A DNA stretch of 64,000 bases from JAIWNK01 sp964453115. Its GTDB lineage: Bacteria > Chloroflexota > Anaerolineae > Anaerolineales > Anaerolineaceae. Under the pieces are notes generated by a model that saw nothing but the letters and a program-made list of their open reading frames with translations, searched no databases and was not told the DNA's origin. Of this stretch, positions 17,442 to 25,264 are shown one piece after another. The number at the start of each line of letters is the position of its first letter. Within the stretch, counting starts at the first letter, position 1. The position numbers and the translations under genes were made by a program. The stretch lies in assembly GCA_964453115.1 (NCBI GenBank), contig CAYVRT010000002.1:1-64000 (forward strand). The letters run 5' to 3'.

Positions 17442-20400
17442 GTGCTGCATTGTGATCATTGTGGTTTCGATAACCCGCCAGGGATGCGCTTTTGTGGAAA
17501 TTGTGGCGCTCGTTTGGCTGCTGGTGATGAAGTATCGCCGATCCCATCTACAATGGGGCAGCGTCGCAATGTAACTGTCCTGTTTGCTGATTTATGTGAT
17601 TACACAGAAATCGCACAACGTGTAGATGATGAAATCCTGTATCGTTTGATTCAGGACCTAATGAAGATGTTAGCTGCTGATGTAGTTTATTATGAGGGAG
17701 CGGTTGATAAACTTACAGGCGATGGGATCATGGCGTTATTTGGTGCTCCTATTGCTCATGAAAACAACGCTGAGCGGGCTATTCGAAGCGCCCTGAAAAT
17801 GCAAGCAGATGTCCAACAACTTAGCCAACAATTAGGAGATACAATTGGAGGTGAACTTCGCCTCCACATTGGTTTAAACTCAGGCTCGGTTATTGTTGGC
17901 AGTGTTAATCCTGGCGCTGCTTTAGACTACACAGCTATCGGTGATACAGTTAACTTAGCCAATCGTTTGCTATCTCTTGCTGGACCAGAAACAATTGTAG
18001 TTAGTGAAGCAATTTACCGACAAACCAAAGCGCTTTTTGATTATGAAATGATGCCGGTGCAAGTTGTAAAAGGCTTTCTGCAACCAATTCGGCCCTATCG
18101 AGTTTCAGGCATCAAGTCGCGTCCTGGTTCTGTGCGCGGCATTGAGGGTCTTAAAGCACCGATGATTGGCCGCCAAAGGGAACTATCTCAGCTCATCAAT
18201 CTATCGAAGCAAGTATCCGCTCAGCGGCGCGGCGGTGTGGCAATTGTCATTGGACAGGCCGGAATTGGAAAAAGTCGTTTGACCAGTGAATTTAAATCCC
18301 ATCTCAATCAGCAAAAAATTCGCTGGGTCGAGGGACGTAGTCTTACATATCGAAAATCAGCTGCTTATTGGATTTTTCAGGACTTAATGCGCAGCAATCT
18401 GAATATGACGATGAATGACTCTCCCGAAGCGATATTGGCGGCCTTATCCCAGCGCTGCAAGGAGTTGCTGGGTGAGCGTCAAATGGATACCCAACCTTAT
18501 TTGGAATACTTGCTGTTCTCTGAAAGTGAAACTTCTTTATCACCTAGTTTCTCTTATCTTGATCCCAGTCAACTCAGACAGCGTATTTTTCTCGCAGTTC
18601 GCGATTTTCTAATCGCTGAGGCCGGAGAAAATCCACTCGCCTTAATCTTTGAAGATTTGCATTGGGCTGATAAGCCATCAATTGAATTGCTTACTTTTTT
18701 GCTGGACTCATTACGACAACCCCCCCTTTTAATTTACGCAATTACTCGCCCTTACGAGGGCGGAGAGATGGATCAGTTGGCGACACAGGCAATGGAAAAG
18801 CTGCCCCATTTTTGCGTCATGATTCGGCTTTCAGCGTTAGAGCCCGAACAAAGCTCGCAACTCTTTCATGCACTTCTCAGCATTCCCGACATTCCCGAAC
18901 ATTTAATTCAACAAATCATTGAACGTGCAGCTGGTGTTCCTTTCTATCTGGAAGAAATTTTGCGCAAATTGATTGAGGAAAAAATCGTTGAGAATGTTAA
19001 TGGACATTGGGTTCTTACCAGCGGCGGAGATATTGACCATTTTGGCGTTCCCGACACTCTGCAGGACTTAATTTTGGATCGTTTTGACCGTTTAAACGCA
19101 CAGCAACGACGTGCACTGCAAATTGCATCTGTTATTGGCAATCAATTTGATCTGGATGTGCTTGACAAGGTGATTCAACGAGTTCTGGCAGGAAAATGGA
19201 ACCATGAAGCTTTTTCTGGCTTGCAAGAACTTAATTTTATTGAACCACAGGATGGCGGAGAATGCAAAAAATATATTTTTCGTCACGTGTTAGTATCTGA
19301 TGCAATTTATAGCACTTTGCTCAAGCGAGACCGTAGTGAACTGCACGGTTTTGTCGGGGAGGCATTGGAAGAGCTATACGCTAATCGTTTTGAAGGACAG
19401 TTGGAATTTTTGGCAAGTCATTATTCGCGCAGTAATAACCATAGCAAAGCTTTACAATTTTCACTTCTTGCGGCCCAAAAATCTTCTCGCCAATACGCAA
19501 ATGAACAAGCGCGTCAATACTTTGAACAAACACTATCTCTCTTTGGTCAAGCAGCATATACCCACCAACAATATGTGGATGCACGCATTGGTTTAGGAGA
19601 TGTATTGGTGATTGTAGGTGAGTATCAGGCAGCACGAGATCACTATCAGGCAGCATTGGATATTGTGACATCTTCTGCCCAGCAAAACTTATTGATACAG
19701 GCCAGTGGCATTCAGCGCAGAATTGCTACCTCCTTTGAAAGACAGGGAGATTTTGATAAAGCACTTTCGCGCTTGATTTTGGCTCAAGAAGAATTAATTG
19801 AAGATCTAAACACCTCTCTTGAAAGCGCATGTATTTTGCATGACATTGGTTGGATACACTTCCGGCGAGGCAACCTTGCAGAGGCTGAAGAATATCTGTT
19901 GAAAGCCTTACAAATTGTTCAGCCATCCGACCGATATGATATTCAGGCATCTGTATTTAATCGGCTGGGTGGGGTATATTTCCGTAAAGGAGATCTGGAT
20001 CAAGCATCGGAATATACCCGGCGCGGATTGGAAATTCGCGAAAAGATAGGAGACTTGTTAGGCGCAGCTCGCTCAAGCAATAACTTGTGCTTGATAAGTT
20101 ATGCTCGTGGTCGGTGGGGAGAAGCGCTTCAAAGTTTACAGCGCGATTTGACGTTACAAGCTCGATTGGGCGACAATGAAGAAGTTATCATATGCCATCG
20201 CAATATTGCTGAGTTGCAAATTGATCTTGGGCAATTGGAAGAAGCGGAAAAACATTGTCAAGAAAGTTTACAGCTGGCACAACAGCTGGGTGCACAATTC
20301 CATATCGCAGCCGCAAACACCACTTTAGGGCGCTTATACCTTGTCCAGGAAAATTACGAACAATCACATCAATTCTTGTCTATTGGGGAGCGCATCTACG

Positions 20401-20837
20401 CTGCAATGAATGCCAAGGAGCCCCTGATTGATGTTTTCCACCTAAGTGGCGAGGCGTTCCTGGGACTTGGAAAGCTGGAATTAGCAGAGGAGCGTTTACA
20501 TCACATGGTGGAAATGCTTGCGAAATTAGGGACTGGCCCATTGGCAATGCACGAGGCACGCATTCGTTCATTGCTGTTATCAGGACGTTTAGCAATTGCC
20601 AGACAGTATTGGGCGGTTGCAAATATGAGTTTACAAGAAGGATTAGCACTAGCTCAAAATAGCGGTAATTTTTATGAGGAGGCAAGACTTCAAAGAGAAT
20701 TAGCCTTCGTGATGATTGCTGAAGGTAAAAAAGTTCAAGCCTTACAACTTCTTGAGAAAGCAGCCCAAACCTTTGCAGGTCTTGGCGCGAAACCAGAACT
20801 GCAAAAAACGCTGAGCAAAAAAGAAACGCTGGTGTGA
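17442..20837 (+). CDS. Zinc-ribbon, class III adenylate/guanylate cyclase, AAA ATPase and TPR signalling protein
   Basis: The start is the GTG at 17442 (SD-like AGAGGA, 6 bases upstream); the frame is open earlier but overlaps the previous gene. The product is 1131 residues. A zinc ribbon (Cys4, Cys7, Cys18, Cys21) leads to a class III cyclase domain (about 37-195; VLFADLCDYTEIAQ, KLTGDGIMALFG, DYTAIGDTVNLANR). Then comes an AAA/STAND-type ATPase with Walker A GQAGIGKS (271-278) and LIFEDLHWADKPS. The last 450 residues are TPR repeats (RRGNLAEAEEYLLKAL, RKGDLDQASEYTRRGLEI). It probably makes cAMP or cGMP in response to a signal sensed by the ATPase/TPR part. It follows the cassette by 70 bases with a possible promoter of its own, so a link to the cassette is unproven. 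Confidence 0.88.
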   Translation: MLHCDHCGFDNPPGMRFCGNCGARLAAGDEVSPIPSTMGQRRNVTVLFADLCDYTEIAQRVDDEILYRLIQDLMKMLAADVVYYEGAVDKLTGDGIMALFGAPIAHENNAERAIRSALKMQADVQQLSQQLGDTIGGELRLHIGLNSGSVIVGSVNPGAALDYTAIGDTVNLANRLLSLAGPETIVVSEAIYRQTKALFDYEMMPVQVVKGFLQPIRPYRVSGIKSRPGSVRGIEGLKAPMIGRQRELSQLINLSKQVSAQRRGGVAIVIGQAGIGKSRLTSEFKSHLNQQKIRWVEGRSLTYRKSAAYWIFQDLMRSNLNMTMNDSPEAILAALSQRCKELLGERQMDTQPYLEYLLFSESETSLSPSFSYLDPSQLRQRIFLAVRDFLIAEAGENPLALIFEDLHWADKPSIELLTFLLDSLRQPPLLIYAITRPYEGGEMDQLATQAMEKLPHFCVMIRLSALEPEQSSQLFHALLSIPDIPEHLIQQIIERAAGVPFYLEEILRKLIEEKIVENVNGHWVLTSGGDIDHFGVPDTLQDLILDRFDRLNAQQRRALQIASVIGNQFDLDVLDKVIQRVLAGKWNHEAFSGLQELNFIEPQDGGECKKYIFRHVLVSDAIYSTLLKRDRSELHGFVGEALEELYANRFEGQLEFLASHYSRSNNHSKALQFSLLAAQKSSRQYANEQARQYFEQTLSLFGQAAYTHQQYVDARIGLGDVLVIVGEYQAARDHYQAALDIVTSSAQQNLLIQASGIQRRIATSFERQGDFDKALSRLILAQEELIEDLNTSLESACILHDIGWIHFRRGNLAEAEEYLLKALQIVQPSDRYDIQASVFNRLGGVYFRKGDLDQASEYTRRGLEIREKIGDLLGAARSSNNLCLISYARGRWGEALQSLQRDLTLQARLGDNEEVIICHRNIAELQIDLGQLEEAEKHCQESLQLAQQLGAQFHIAAANTTLGRLYLVQENYEQSHQFLSIGERIYAAMNAKEPLIDVFHLSGEAFLGLGKLELAEERLHHMVEMLAKLGTGPLAMHEARIRSLLLSGRLAIARQYWAVANMSLQEGLALAQNSGNFYEEARLQRELAFVMIAEGKKVQALQLLEKAAQTFAGLGAKPELQKTLSKKETLV

Positions 20838-20851
20838 TTTCACACCAGCGT
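20826..20851. terminator. Bidirectional hairpin between convergent genes
   Basis: A perfect 12-bp inverted repeat (arms 20826-20837 and 20840-20851, 2-base spacer) overlaps the stop of the cyclase gene. On the minus strand it is followed by TTTCTTTTTT, a proper U-run for the subtilase transcript. The plus side has only a weak T-stretch. Confidence 0.75.
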
Positions 20852-20898
20852 CTTCCCACCACACAAGTGGGCAACCAATAAGCTGCAAAGGGAGGGGA

Positions 20899-22758
20899 CT
20901 AGTAGTCTTGCTCCATGCATCCAATGAAATTGATCATGCCTGACCAAGTTTCTCCCTGGTCCTCGCTTGGTGTCCAGTTGACGAAGTTTGCAGCAAACAT
21001 GGCATCACCATACAGGCCAGCCCAGGTGCCGTACCCACCAGCCCAGGTGCCGTACCCACCAGCCCACGTGCCATATCCGCCAGCCCAGGTGCCGTAGGTG
21101 CCAGCCCAGGTGCCATAAGCGCCAGCCCAGGTGCCGTAGGTGCCAGCCCAGGTGCCATATGCACCGGCCCATGTGCCATATGCGCCAGCCCANNNNNNNN
21201 NNNNNNNNNNNNNNNNNNNNNNNNNNNNNNNNNNNNNNNNNNNNNNNNNNNNNNNNNNNNNNNNNNNNNNNNNNNNNNNNNNNNNNNNNNNNCCAGCCCA
21301 GGTGCCATATGCACCGGCCCATGTGCCATATGCGGTATCATGCAGCTTGAAAACGCCTGCATCTTCGTCGTAGTAGCCATACCCTTCATAATGTACGCTA
21401 CCATCCAAATCAGCCTGGATATCCATCCCTGAATTCGCAATTCCATCCAGTCCTTCAAATAGAACTGCGTCTGGGGCATTAATGCGTCCAGCACCTTGCT
21501 GGAACATGCTGTAAGCAGCGTCTGTTGTTTCTGGGTCAACCCAAACCAATGAGGTGGCCTGTAAGCGATATTTAACCTGGTCTGGTGTAAGGCTGGGATT
21601 ATAGGAGAGCATCAAAGCTGCAACGCCAGAAGCAACTGCTGTAGCATGAGAGGTGCCGGCCATTGAGAAGTAGCGAGGTCCAACACGGCTAGCTTGACGA
21701 GTTCGCCAAAGATAGCTTGACCCCATCATACTTGAAACCATATGGGCGCCAGGAGCAACCAGATCCGGCTTGACAAATCCATCTAACGTTGGACCAGCAG
21801 CAGAAAATGGAGTGATGTAATCGTCGTTCCAATCAAGGGGGGTGTAAGCATCAGTGAAAGCGCCAACTGTGATTGCGTATGGGTTGTTACCGGGAACACC
21901 GATGGTCATCGCTTCTGGGCCATCATTACCAGCAGCCACCACAACCACAATTCCGTTTTGCCAGGCTTGCATTACAGCTTGGTTCAGAGGATCAGCCCAG
22001 TAGGGGGATTCTGGCACGCCAACTAATGAAAGATTCATTACACGGATGTTGTATTCATCTTTATGCTCAATTGCCCATTGAATGCCCTGGATGACCGTTT
22101 CGTAGGAGCCATACCCAGTTTCATCCAGCACCCGAATGCCAACCAGATTGACACCTGGAGCAATTCCATTCCATGCACCATCAGCACCTAAATCGGTGTT
22201 CGCGATAATACCCGCGATATGGGAACCATGTCCATTGGGATCGCGAGGCGTGCGTTTTCCTGCCACAAAATCCACCCAACCAACAATATGTCCGTTTCGC
22301 CCATCCACTTTTTTCCAAAGTCCAGAGTGTTCTCGAGCAATGCCAGTATCAATAATTGCGACCCCGATTTCTTCGCCGATAATTCCCTGCTCCCAAACAT
22401 AATTAGCACCAACAACTTCGGGATAATCTGTTTCAGGCAGGTTGGGGTTTTGCGGCAGGGCAGAAGAAACGCCAACCTGAGCATTGGGAAGAACGTAAAC
22501 GCCGGGCTGCATGGACAGATTGTGCGCAGCAGTTTCAGTTAGCAACGCTCCAACGCCATTGATTATGGAGAGATCTGAGGTGACAACACCACCGTTAGAC
22601 TCAACCAATTGGCGAGCTTGCTCAATGCTTTGGGCTTGAATGATATAGGATGCAGATTGGAAATCTGCTCCAGGCCGAACCAGAATACCGGACAGCAAAC
22701 CGGTTACCAGGGTCAGCATGACAAAAATAATCAGTGGGGTTTTCGTTTGTTGAGACAT
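20899..22758 (-). CDS. Subtilisin-like serine peptidase (S8) with WAGxYGT heptad tail; contains an assembly gap
   Basis: The start is the ATG at 22758 with GGAGG 7 bases upstream. A membrane/signal segment (about 8-28) precedes an I9-like propeptide (about 35-95) and the S8 domain with Asp137 (AIIDTGIA), His177 (NGHGSH), oxyanion Asn278 (AAGNDG) and Ser370 (GTSHATA). After residue 470 come tandem heptads of the form YGTWAGx, at least eleven counting both sides of the gap. The protein ends ETWSGMINFIGCMEQDY. The gap is 100 N, clearly a placeholder: the repeat period predicts 13 + 21k bases, which leaves the same frame. True length is unknown. Expression is preceded by a c-di-GMP riboswitch. 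The heptad tail may be a surface-binding or self-assembling module; this is inference. Confidence 0.88.
   Translation of the reverse strand: MSQQTKTPLIIFVMLTLVTGLLSGILVRPGADFQSASYIIQAQSIEQARQLVESNGGVVTSDLSIINGVGALLTETAAHNLSMQPGVYVLPNAQVGVSSALPQNPNLPETDYPEVVGANYVWEQGIIGEEIGVAIIDTGIAREHSGLWKKVDGRNGHIVGWVDFVAGKRTPRDPNGHGSHIAGIIANTDLGADGAWNGIAPGVNLVGIRVLDETGYGSYETVIQGIQWAIEHKDEYNIRVMNLSLVGVPESPYWADPLNQAVMQAWQNGIVVVVAAGNDGPEAMTIGVPGNNPYAITVGAFTDAYTPLDWNDDYITPFSAAGPTLDGFVKPDLVAPGAHMVSSMMGSSYLWRTRQASRVGPRYFSMAGTSHATAVASGVAALMLSYNPSLTPDQVKYRLQATSLVWVDPETTDAAYSMFQQGAGRINAPDAVLFEGLDGIANSGMDIQADLDGSVHYEGYGYYDEDAGVFKLHDTAYGTWAGAYGTWAXXXXXXXXXXXXXXXXXXXXXXXXXXXXXXXXXXWAGAYGTWAGAYGTWAGTYGTWAGAYGTWAGTYGTWAGGYGTWAGGYGTWAGGYGTWAGLYGDAMFAANFVNWTPSEDQGETWSGMINFIGCMEQDY
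21008..21340 (-). repeat. 21-bp tandem repeat encoding WAGxYGT heptads
   Basis: Period 21 bases, near-identical units coding Trp-Ala-Gly-x-Tyr-Gly-Thr, with x mostly Ala, Thr or Gly. Nine WAG units lie on the C-terminal side of the gap and two on the N-terminal side. The array is what broke the assembly. Confidence 0.9.
21193..21292. other. Assembly gap (100 N)
   Basis: Exactly 100 N inside the heptad array, hence a scaffolding placeholder. Frame and repeat phase agree on both sides, so the join itself is credible. Confidence 0.99.
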
Positions 22759-22771
22759 GGCAAACCTCCGA

Positions 22772-22810
22772 AAAAAAAATAAAAAACAGACCTGGTCAAA
22801 TTACCAGGCC
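22772..22810 (-). terminator. Intrinsic terminator, expression platform of the riboswitch
   Basis: On the minus strand an 8-bp stem (5' arm 22810-22803, loop of 6, 3' arm 22796-22789, one G-U pair) is followed by a run of T interrupted only by G and A (22788-22771). It sits directly before the GGAGG ribosome site of the subtilase gene, so it can stop transcription before the coding region. Confidence 0.85.
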
Positions 22811-22830
22811 TGAGGATAGCGTACAATTTT

Positions 22831-22925
22831 TCCGGCGGCCTGGCAGTCGTAGCCCAAATGGCTTTAGACCCATAACTTTGCGTCCCCGGTTTTCACCGGG
22901 TTTGCCTTTTTCGTTCGATGATAAG
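22831..22925 (-). promoter_or_regulatory. Cyclic di-GMP-I (GEMM-I) riboswitch aptamer
   Basis: The minus-strand RNA carries the GEMM-I signature: GGCAAACC (22906-22899), a 6-bp stem closed by a GAAA tetraloop (loop at 22894-22891), then GGGACGCAAAG (to 22876). It is followed by a second stem with the tetraloop-receptor-type CTAAAGCC...GGCTACG segment (about 22866-22850) and a closing segment near 22845-22835. c-di-GMP binds between the two stems in this class. The aptamer is followed by an intrinsic terminator, so it should control transcription into the subtilase gene. Boundaries are approximate. Confidence 0.9.
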
Positions 22926-22943
22926 GTGCAGAAGTCTTATCAT
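22918..22943. repeat. 8-bp inverted repeat next to the riboswitch promoter
   Basis: ATGATAAG (22918-22925) and CTTATCAT (22936-22943) with a 10-base spacer. It lies between the -10 box and the aptamer and spans the expected transcription start, so it could be an operator. It may equally be chance in AT-rich sequence. Confidence 0.35.
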
Positions 22944-22944
22944 T

Positions 22945-22950
22945 ATTATA
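22945..22950 (-). promoter_or_regulatory. -10 box of the riboswitch-subtilase transcript
   Basis: Minus-strand TATAAT about 20 bases before the aptamer. A TTGACT at 22977-22972 is 21 bases away, too far for a classical -35, so an activator may be involved. Confidence 0.5.
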
Positions 22951-23004
22951 CAATGATCGGTAATTTCGAGAAGTCAATTATCAACTTGTAAGGGCTTTGT
23001 AAAG

Positions 23005-24000
23005 TCAATCTTCTTCAAAAATATCTCGATAACGATCTTCCAAATCCTCATCAGCCAGATGAGCGTAACGTTGTGTCACAGCAATATTTCGATGGCGAGC
23101 CAATTCTTGCGCCAGTTTGAGATTGCCCGACTTGCGCAGAACGCGAGTGACAAAGTAATGTCTGAAAGAGTGGGGGGTGATGGTGTGAGCAGCCTCAGCC
23201 CCCAAAAATTCCAACACGCGTGCAGCTACAATATCCCGTCCCGTTGTCGGCGTTATAGGCTTTATCTTTTTGCCGGCTCCCTTATCGTGTCTTGCAAAAA
23301 GAGGCAATAAGCCAAGATTTTTGCCAGAGGAACCATCCAGGCTGGAACGAGCGCGTAAATACAAGCGCAATGCTTGCATAGCGCGTCCTGAAAAACGAAC
23401 TATATTTTGACTATTGCCCTTTCCGATAACCATTGCGAAGTTCTTTTGCCAATCAATGTCCCCACGCACCAGTTTGCAGGCTTCGTGAATGCGTAAGCCG
23501 GTATCTGCTAGAACAATGATCAGCGCCCGATCACGTAGTGTGCGGAGCTGATCGCTTTCGCTTCCTTCTTGCTCATTAATCAGATTAATCATATTATTAA
23601 TTAATTTTTCAATGTCGTCATTTGGGAACTGTGGCAATCGTTGACCAGGTCGGCGCGCTCGATCGCGAATGATCCGACGTATGCGAGTAAGATGGAGTGT
23701 TTCAAGACCTTCGATTAACAAATATTCAAAAAAACCAACGATTGCCGTTAGGTATAATCGCTCTGTTGATGCGGCGTATTCCATATCATCTTGATGCAGG
23801 TAGGAAATAAACCAAATAATGGATTGTTCATCTAACACAGTAGGGGGGGCACTTTGAGCGTCTACGTGATGAAAAGCCAAACAAGCCTGATAGGCATTTA
23901 GCGCGTTTCGATAAGCGCGTGCAGTATGCTCACTACGAGCACCTTGCACAGTTTGTAAATAACCATGGATTACCTCAGAAATTGTTCTCGGTAGGGGCAT
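23005..24000 (-). CDS. Xer-type tyrosine recombinase
   Basis: The start is the ATG at 24000 (AGGAG 9 bases upstream); a TTG two codons earlier is possible. The product is 331 residues. An N-terminal SAM-like core-binding domain (about 8-100) precedes the catalytic domain with the complete set, numbered from the TTG: Arg172 (TGLRIHEA), Lys196 (GKGN), His279 and Arg282 (HSFRHYF), His305 (LARHRN) and nucleophile Tyr314 (QRYAH). Length and motifs fit XerC/XerD/XerS-like chromosome-dimer recombinases. A 28-bp dif-like site lies only 17 bases upstream of the start codon, and strand composition flips in this zone, so a single-recombinase Xer/dif system is the best reading. An integrase of a small element is the alternative, but no other mobile-element gene is near. 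Confidence 0.85.
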   Translation of the reverse strand: MPLPRTISEVIHGYLQTVQGARSEHTARAYRNALNAYQACLAFHHVDAQSAPPTVLDEQSIIWFISYLHQDDMEYAASTERLYLTAIVGFFEYLLIEGLETLHLTRIRRIIRDRARRPGQRLPQFPNDDIEKLINNMINLINEQEGSESDQLRTLRDRALIIVLADTGLRIHEACKLVRGDIDWQKNFAMVIGKGNSQNIVRFSGRAMQALRLYLRARSSLDGSSGKNLGLLPLFARHDKGAGKKIKPITPTTGRDIVAARVLEFLGAEAAHTITPHSFRHYFVTRVLRKSGNLKLAQELARHRNIAVTQRYAHLADEDLEDRYRDIFEED

Positions 24001-24017
24001 TTTCAAGCACTCCTTTT

Positions 24018-24045
24018 GGTTTCTATAATAGTACTTATCGAAATC
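24018..24045. other. dif: dif-like chromosome dimer resolution site
   Basis: A 28-bp site with the 11+6+11 plan of bacterial dif. The left arm is GGTTTCTATAA (24018-24028), the centre TAGTAC (24029-24034), the right arm TTATCGAAATC (24035-24045). The right arm read in reverse complement matches the left arm at 9 of 11 positions, and the inner ends ATAA and TTAT are the same as in E. coli dif. It lies beside the Xer recombinase gene and in the region where G/C strand bias changes sign. Because it lies in the recombinase gene's upstream region, the recombinase might also control its own transcription. The rest of the spacer up to 24231 holds only a weak TACAAT (24208-24213). Confidence 0.7.
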
Positions 24046-24231
24046 AAAAATAGTATATCAGACTCCCCCAGCAAATGCAAGTATCTTTATGGCAAAAATC
24101 AAAAGAAACTTTTCGTAAATCCAGAAAAACTCCAATCCTGCCGGCCCGAAAAGTTGATGCCGAAATTTATTAATCTGATCTACTCACACTCCCCCACCAA
24201 AAAATGATACAATCAAAACGAGGTTGAGCCT

Positions 24232-24888
24232 ATGGAAATTGCCCCCCGCGTTCACAAACTCACTGGCTTTATTGCCAATCAATATCTTTTGGTTTCAGAT
24301 GGTGAGTTGACATTGATAGATGCTGGCTTACCAGGTAATCAGAACCGCATTCTAGATTATATTCAGAAAATCGGTTTTCAACCGACATCCCTTAAACGCA
24401 TCTTGATTACTCATGCAGATGGTGATCATAGCGCTGCTGTTGGTGAGCTAAAAACCATCACGCAGGCCACCGTTTATGCCAGCCAGATAGAAGCCGAAGC
24501 TATTCGAGCTGGTGTTTCTTCTCGCCCGCTCAAACCTCGCGGCCTGCAAAAGCCAATTTATGCGCTCAGCAAACGTATCATTCCCACAATCCCCAATCCG
24601 GTAGATGAAATCTTGCATCCAGGTCAAATCTTGCCAGTTCTCGAGGGCCTGCTAGTCATTGATTCTGCTGGACATAGCCCGGGACACCTTTCGTTTCATT
24701 TGCCAATTGCAAGTATTCTTTTTGCAGGCGACTCAATTTGGGGTAGTCGTAATGGGCCCATCGCTTATGCCACAACCGCCAACACCTGGGATATGCAGCT
24801 GGCAGTTTCGGCATTTGAACGTCAAATGGCTCTTAAACCAAGAATCATCGCTGCTGGACATTTCTTTATGTCAGGAGATACACAATGA
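24232..24888 (+). CDS. Metallo-beta-lactamase-fold hydrolase (glyoxalase II-like)
   Basis: The product is 218 residues, ATG preceded by GAGG. The metal-binding box is THADGDHS (about residues 63-70), with a further His in SAGHSPGHLSFH (about 145-156), Asp in FAGDSIWG and His in AAGHFFMS. These are the zinc/iron ligands of the MBL fold. Members hydrolyse thioesters such as lactoylglutathione, lactones or similar esters. It is first in a packed operon (ATGA overlap with the next gene) with a VOC protein and a LarA-like racemase, which suggests a role in aldehyde/lactate chemistry. The actual substrate is not determined. Confidence 0.85.
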   Translation: MEIAPRVHKLTGFIANQYLLVSDGELTLIDAGLPGNQNRILDYIQKIGFQPTSLKRILITHADGDHSAAVGELKTITQATVYASQIEAEAIRAGVSSRPLKPRGLQKPIYALSKRIIPTIPNPVDEILHPGQILPVLEGLLVIDSAGHSPGHLSFHLPIASILFAGDSIWGSRNGPIAYATTANTWDMQLAVSAFERQMALKPRIIAAGHFFMSGDTQ

Positions 24889-25259
24889 CAAACCTATCCC
24901 CTATCGAGCATCAAATTACATTCTTTTACACCTCCAATCTTGCGGAAACAGCGCATTTTTACGAAAAAATTTTAGGCCTTCCATTGGTGTTAGACCAGGG
25001 TTCTTGTCGAATCTATCGAACATCTTCGAATGCTGCTATTGGCTTTTGCCAAAAGAGTAGTGTTGTCCTGGTCACAGAATCAGTAATCCTGACCTTGATT
25101 ACACAGGATGTAGATGCCTGGTACCAACACTTAATCCATCAAGAAGTATTATTTGATGCCCCCCCCCATGAAAACTCTGAATATCGAATCTATCACTGTT
25201 TTCTGCGCGACCCCAATGGGTACCGAATCGAAATCCAACGTTTTTTGCACGCATTTTAG
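24885..25259 (+). CDS. VOC-family (glyoxalase/dioxygenase-fold) protein
   Basis: The product is 124 residues and overlaps the MBL gene by 4 bases. The paired beta-alpha-beta-beta-beta pattern is seen in ITFFYTSNLAETAHFYEKIL and in FLRDPNGYRIEIQRF, the classic end of glyoxalase/bleomycin-resistance proteins. His near the N-terminus (EHQITFF) and Glu in RIEIQ could be metal ligands. It could be a glyoxalase I-like lyase, a small dioxygenase or a resistance protein. A run of nine C at 25159-25167 inside the gene does not break the frame. Confidence 0.8.
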   Translation: MTNLSPIEHQITFFYTSNLAETAHFYEKILGLPLVLDQGSCRIYRTSSNAAIGFCQKSSVVLVTESVILTLITQDVDAWYQHLIHQEVLFDAPPHENSEYRIYHCFLRDPNGYRIEIQRFLHAF

Positions 25260-25264
25260 CAACC

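Noticed and set aside
21008..21340. Tandem repeats looked at as a possible CRISPR array
   Set aside because: The 21-bp units are contiguous, without spacers, and code in frame for WAGxYGT heptads of the subtilase.
23005..24000. Recombinase considered as integrase of a genomic island
   Set aside because: No attachment-site repeats, tRNA, excisionase or transfer genes are nearby, flanking genes look chromosomal, and a dif-like site with the composition flip explains it better.
25159..25167. C9 tract in the VOC gene as a phase-variation switch
   Set aside because: The frame is intact and a VOC-type cytoplasmic enzyme is not a usual phase-variable product; it may simply reflect C-rich composition.
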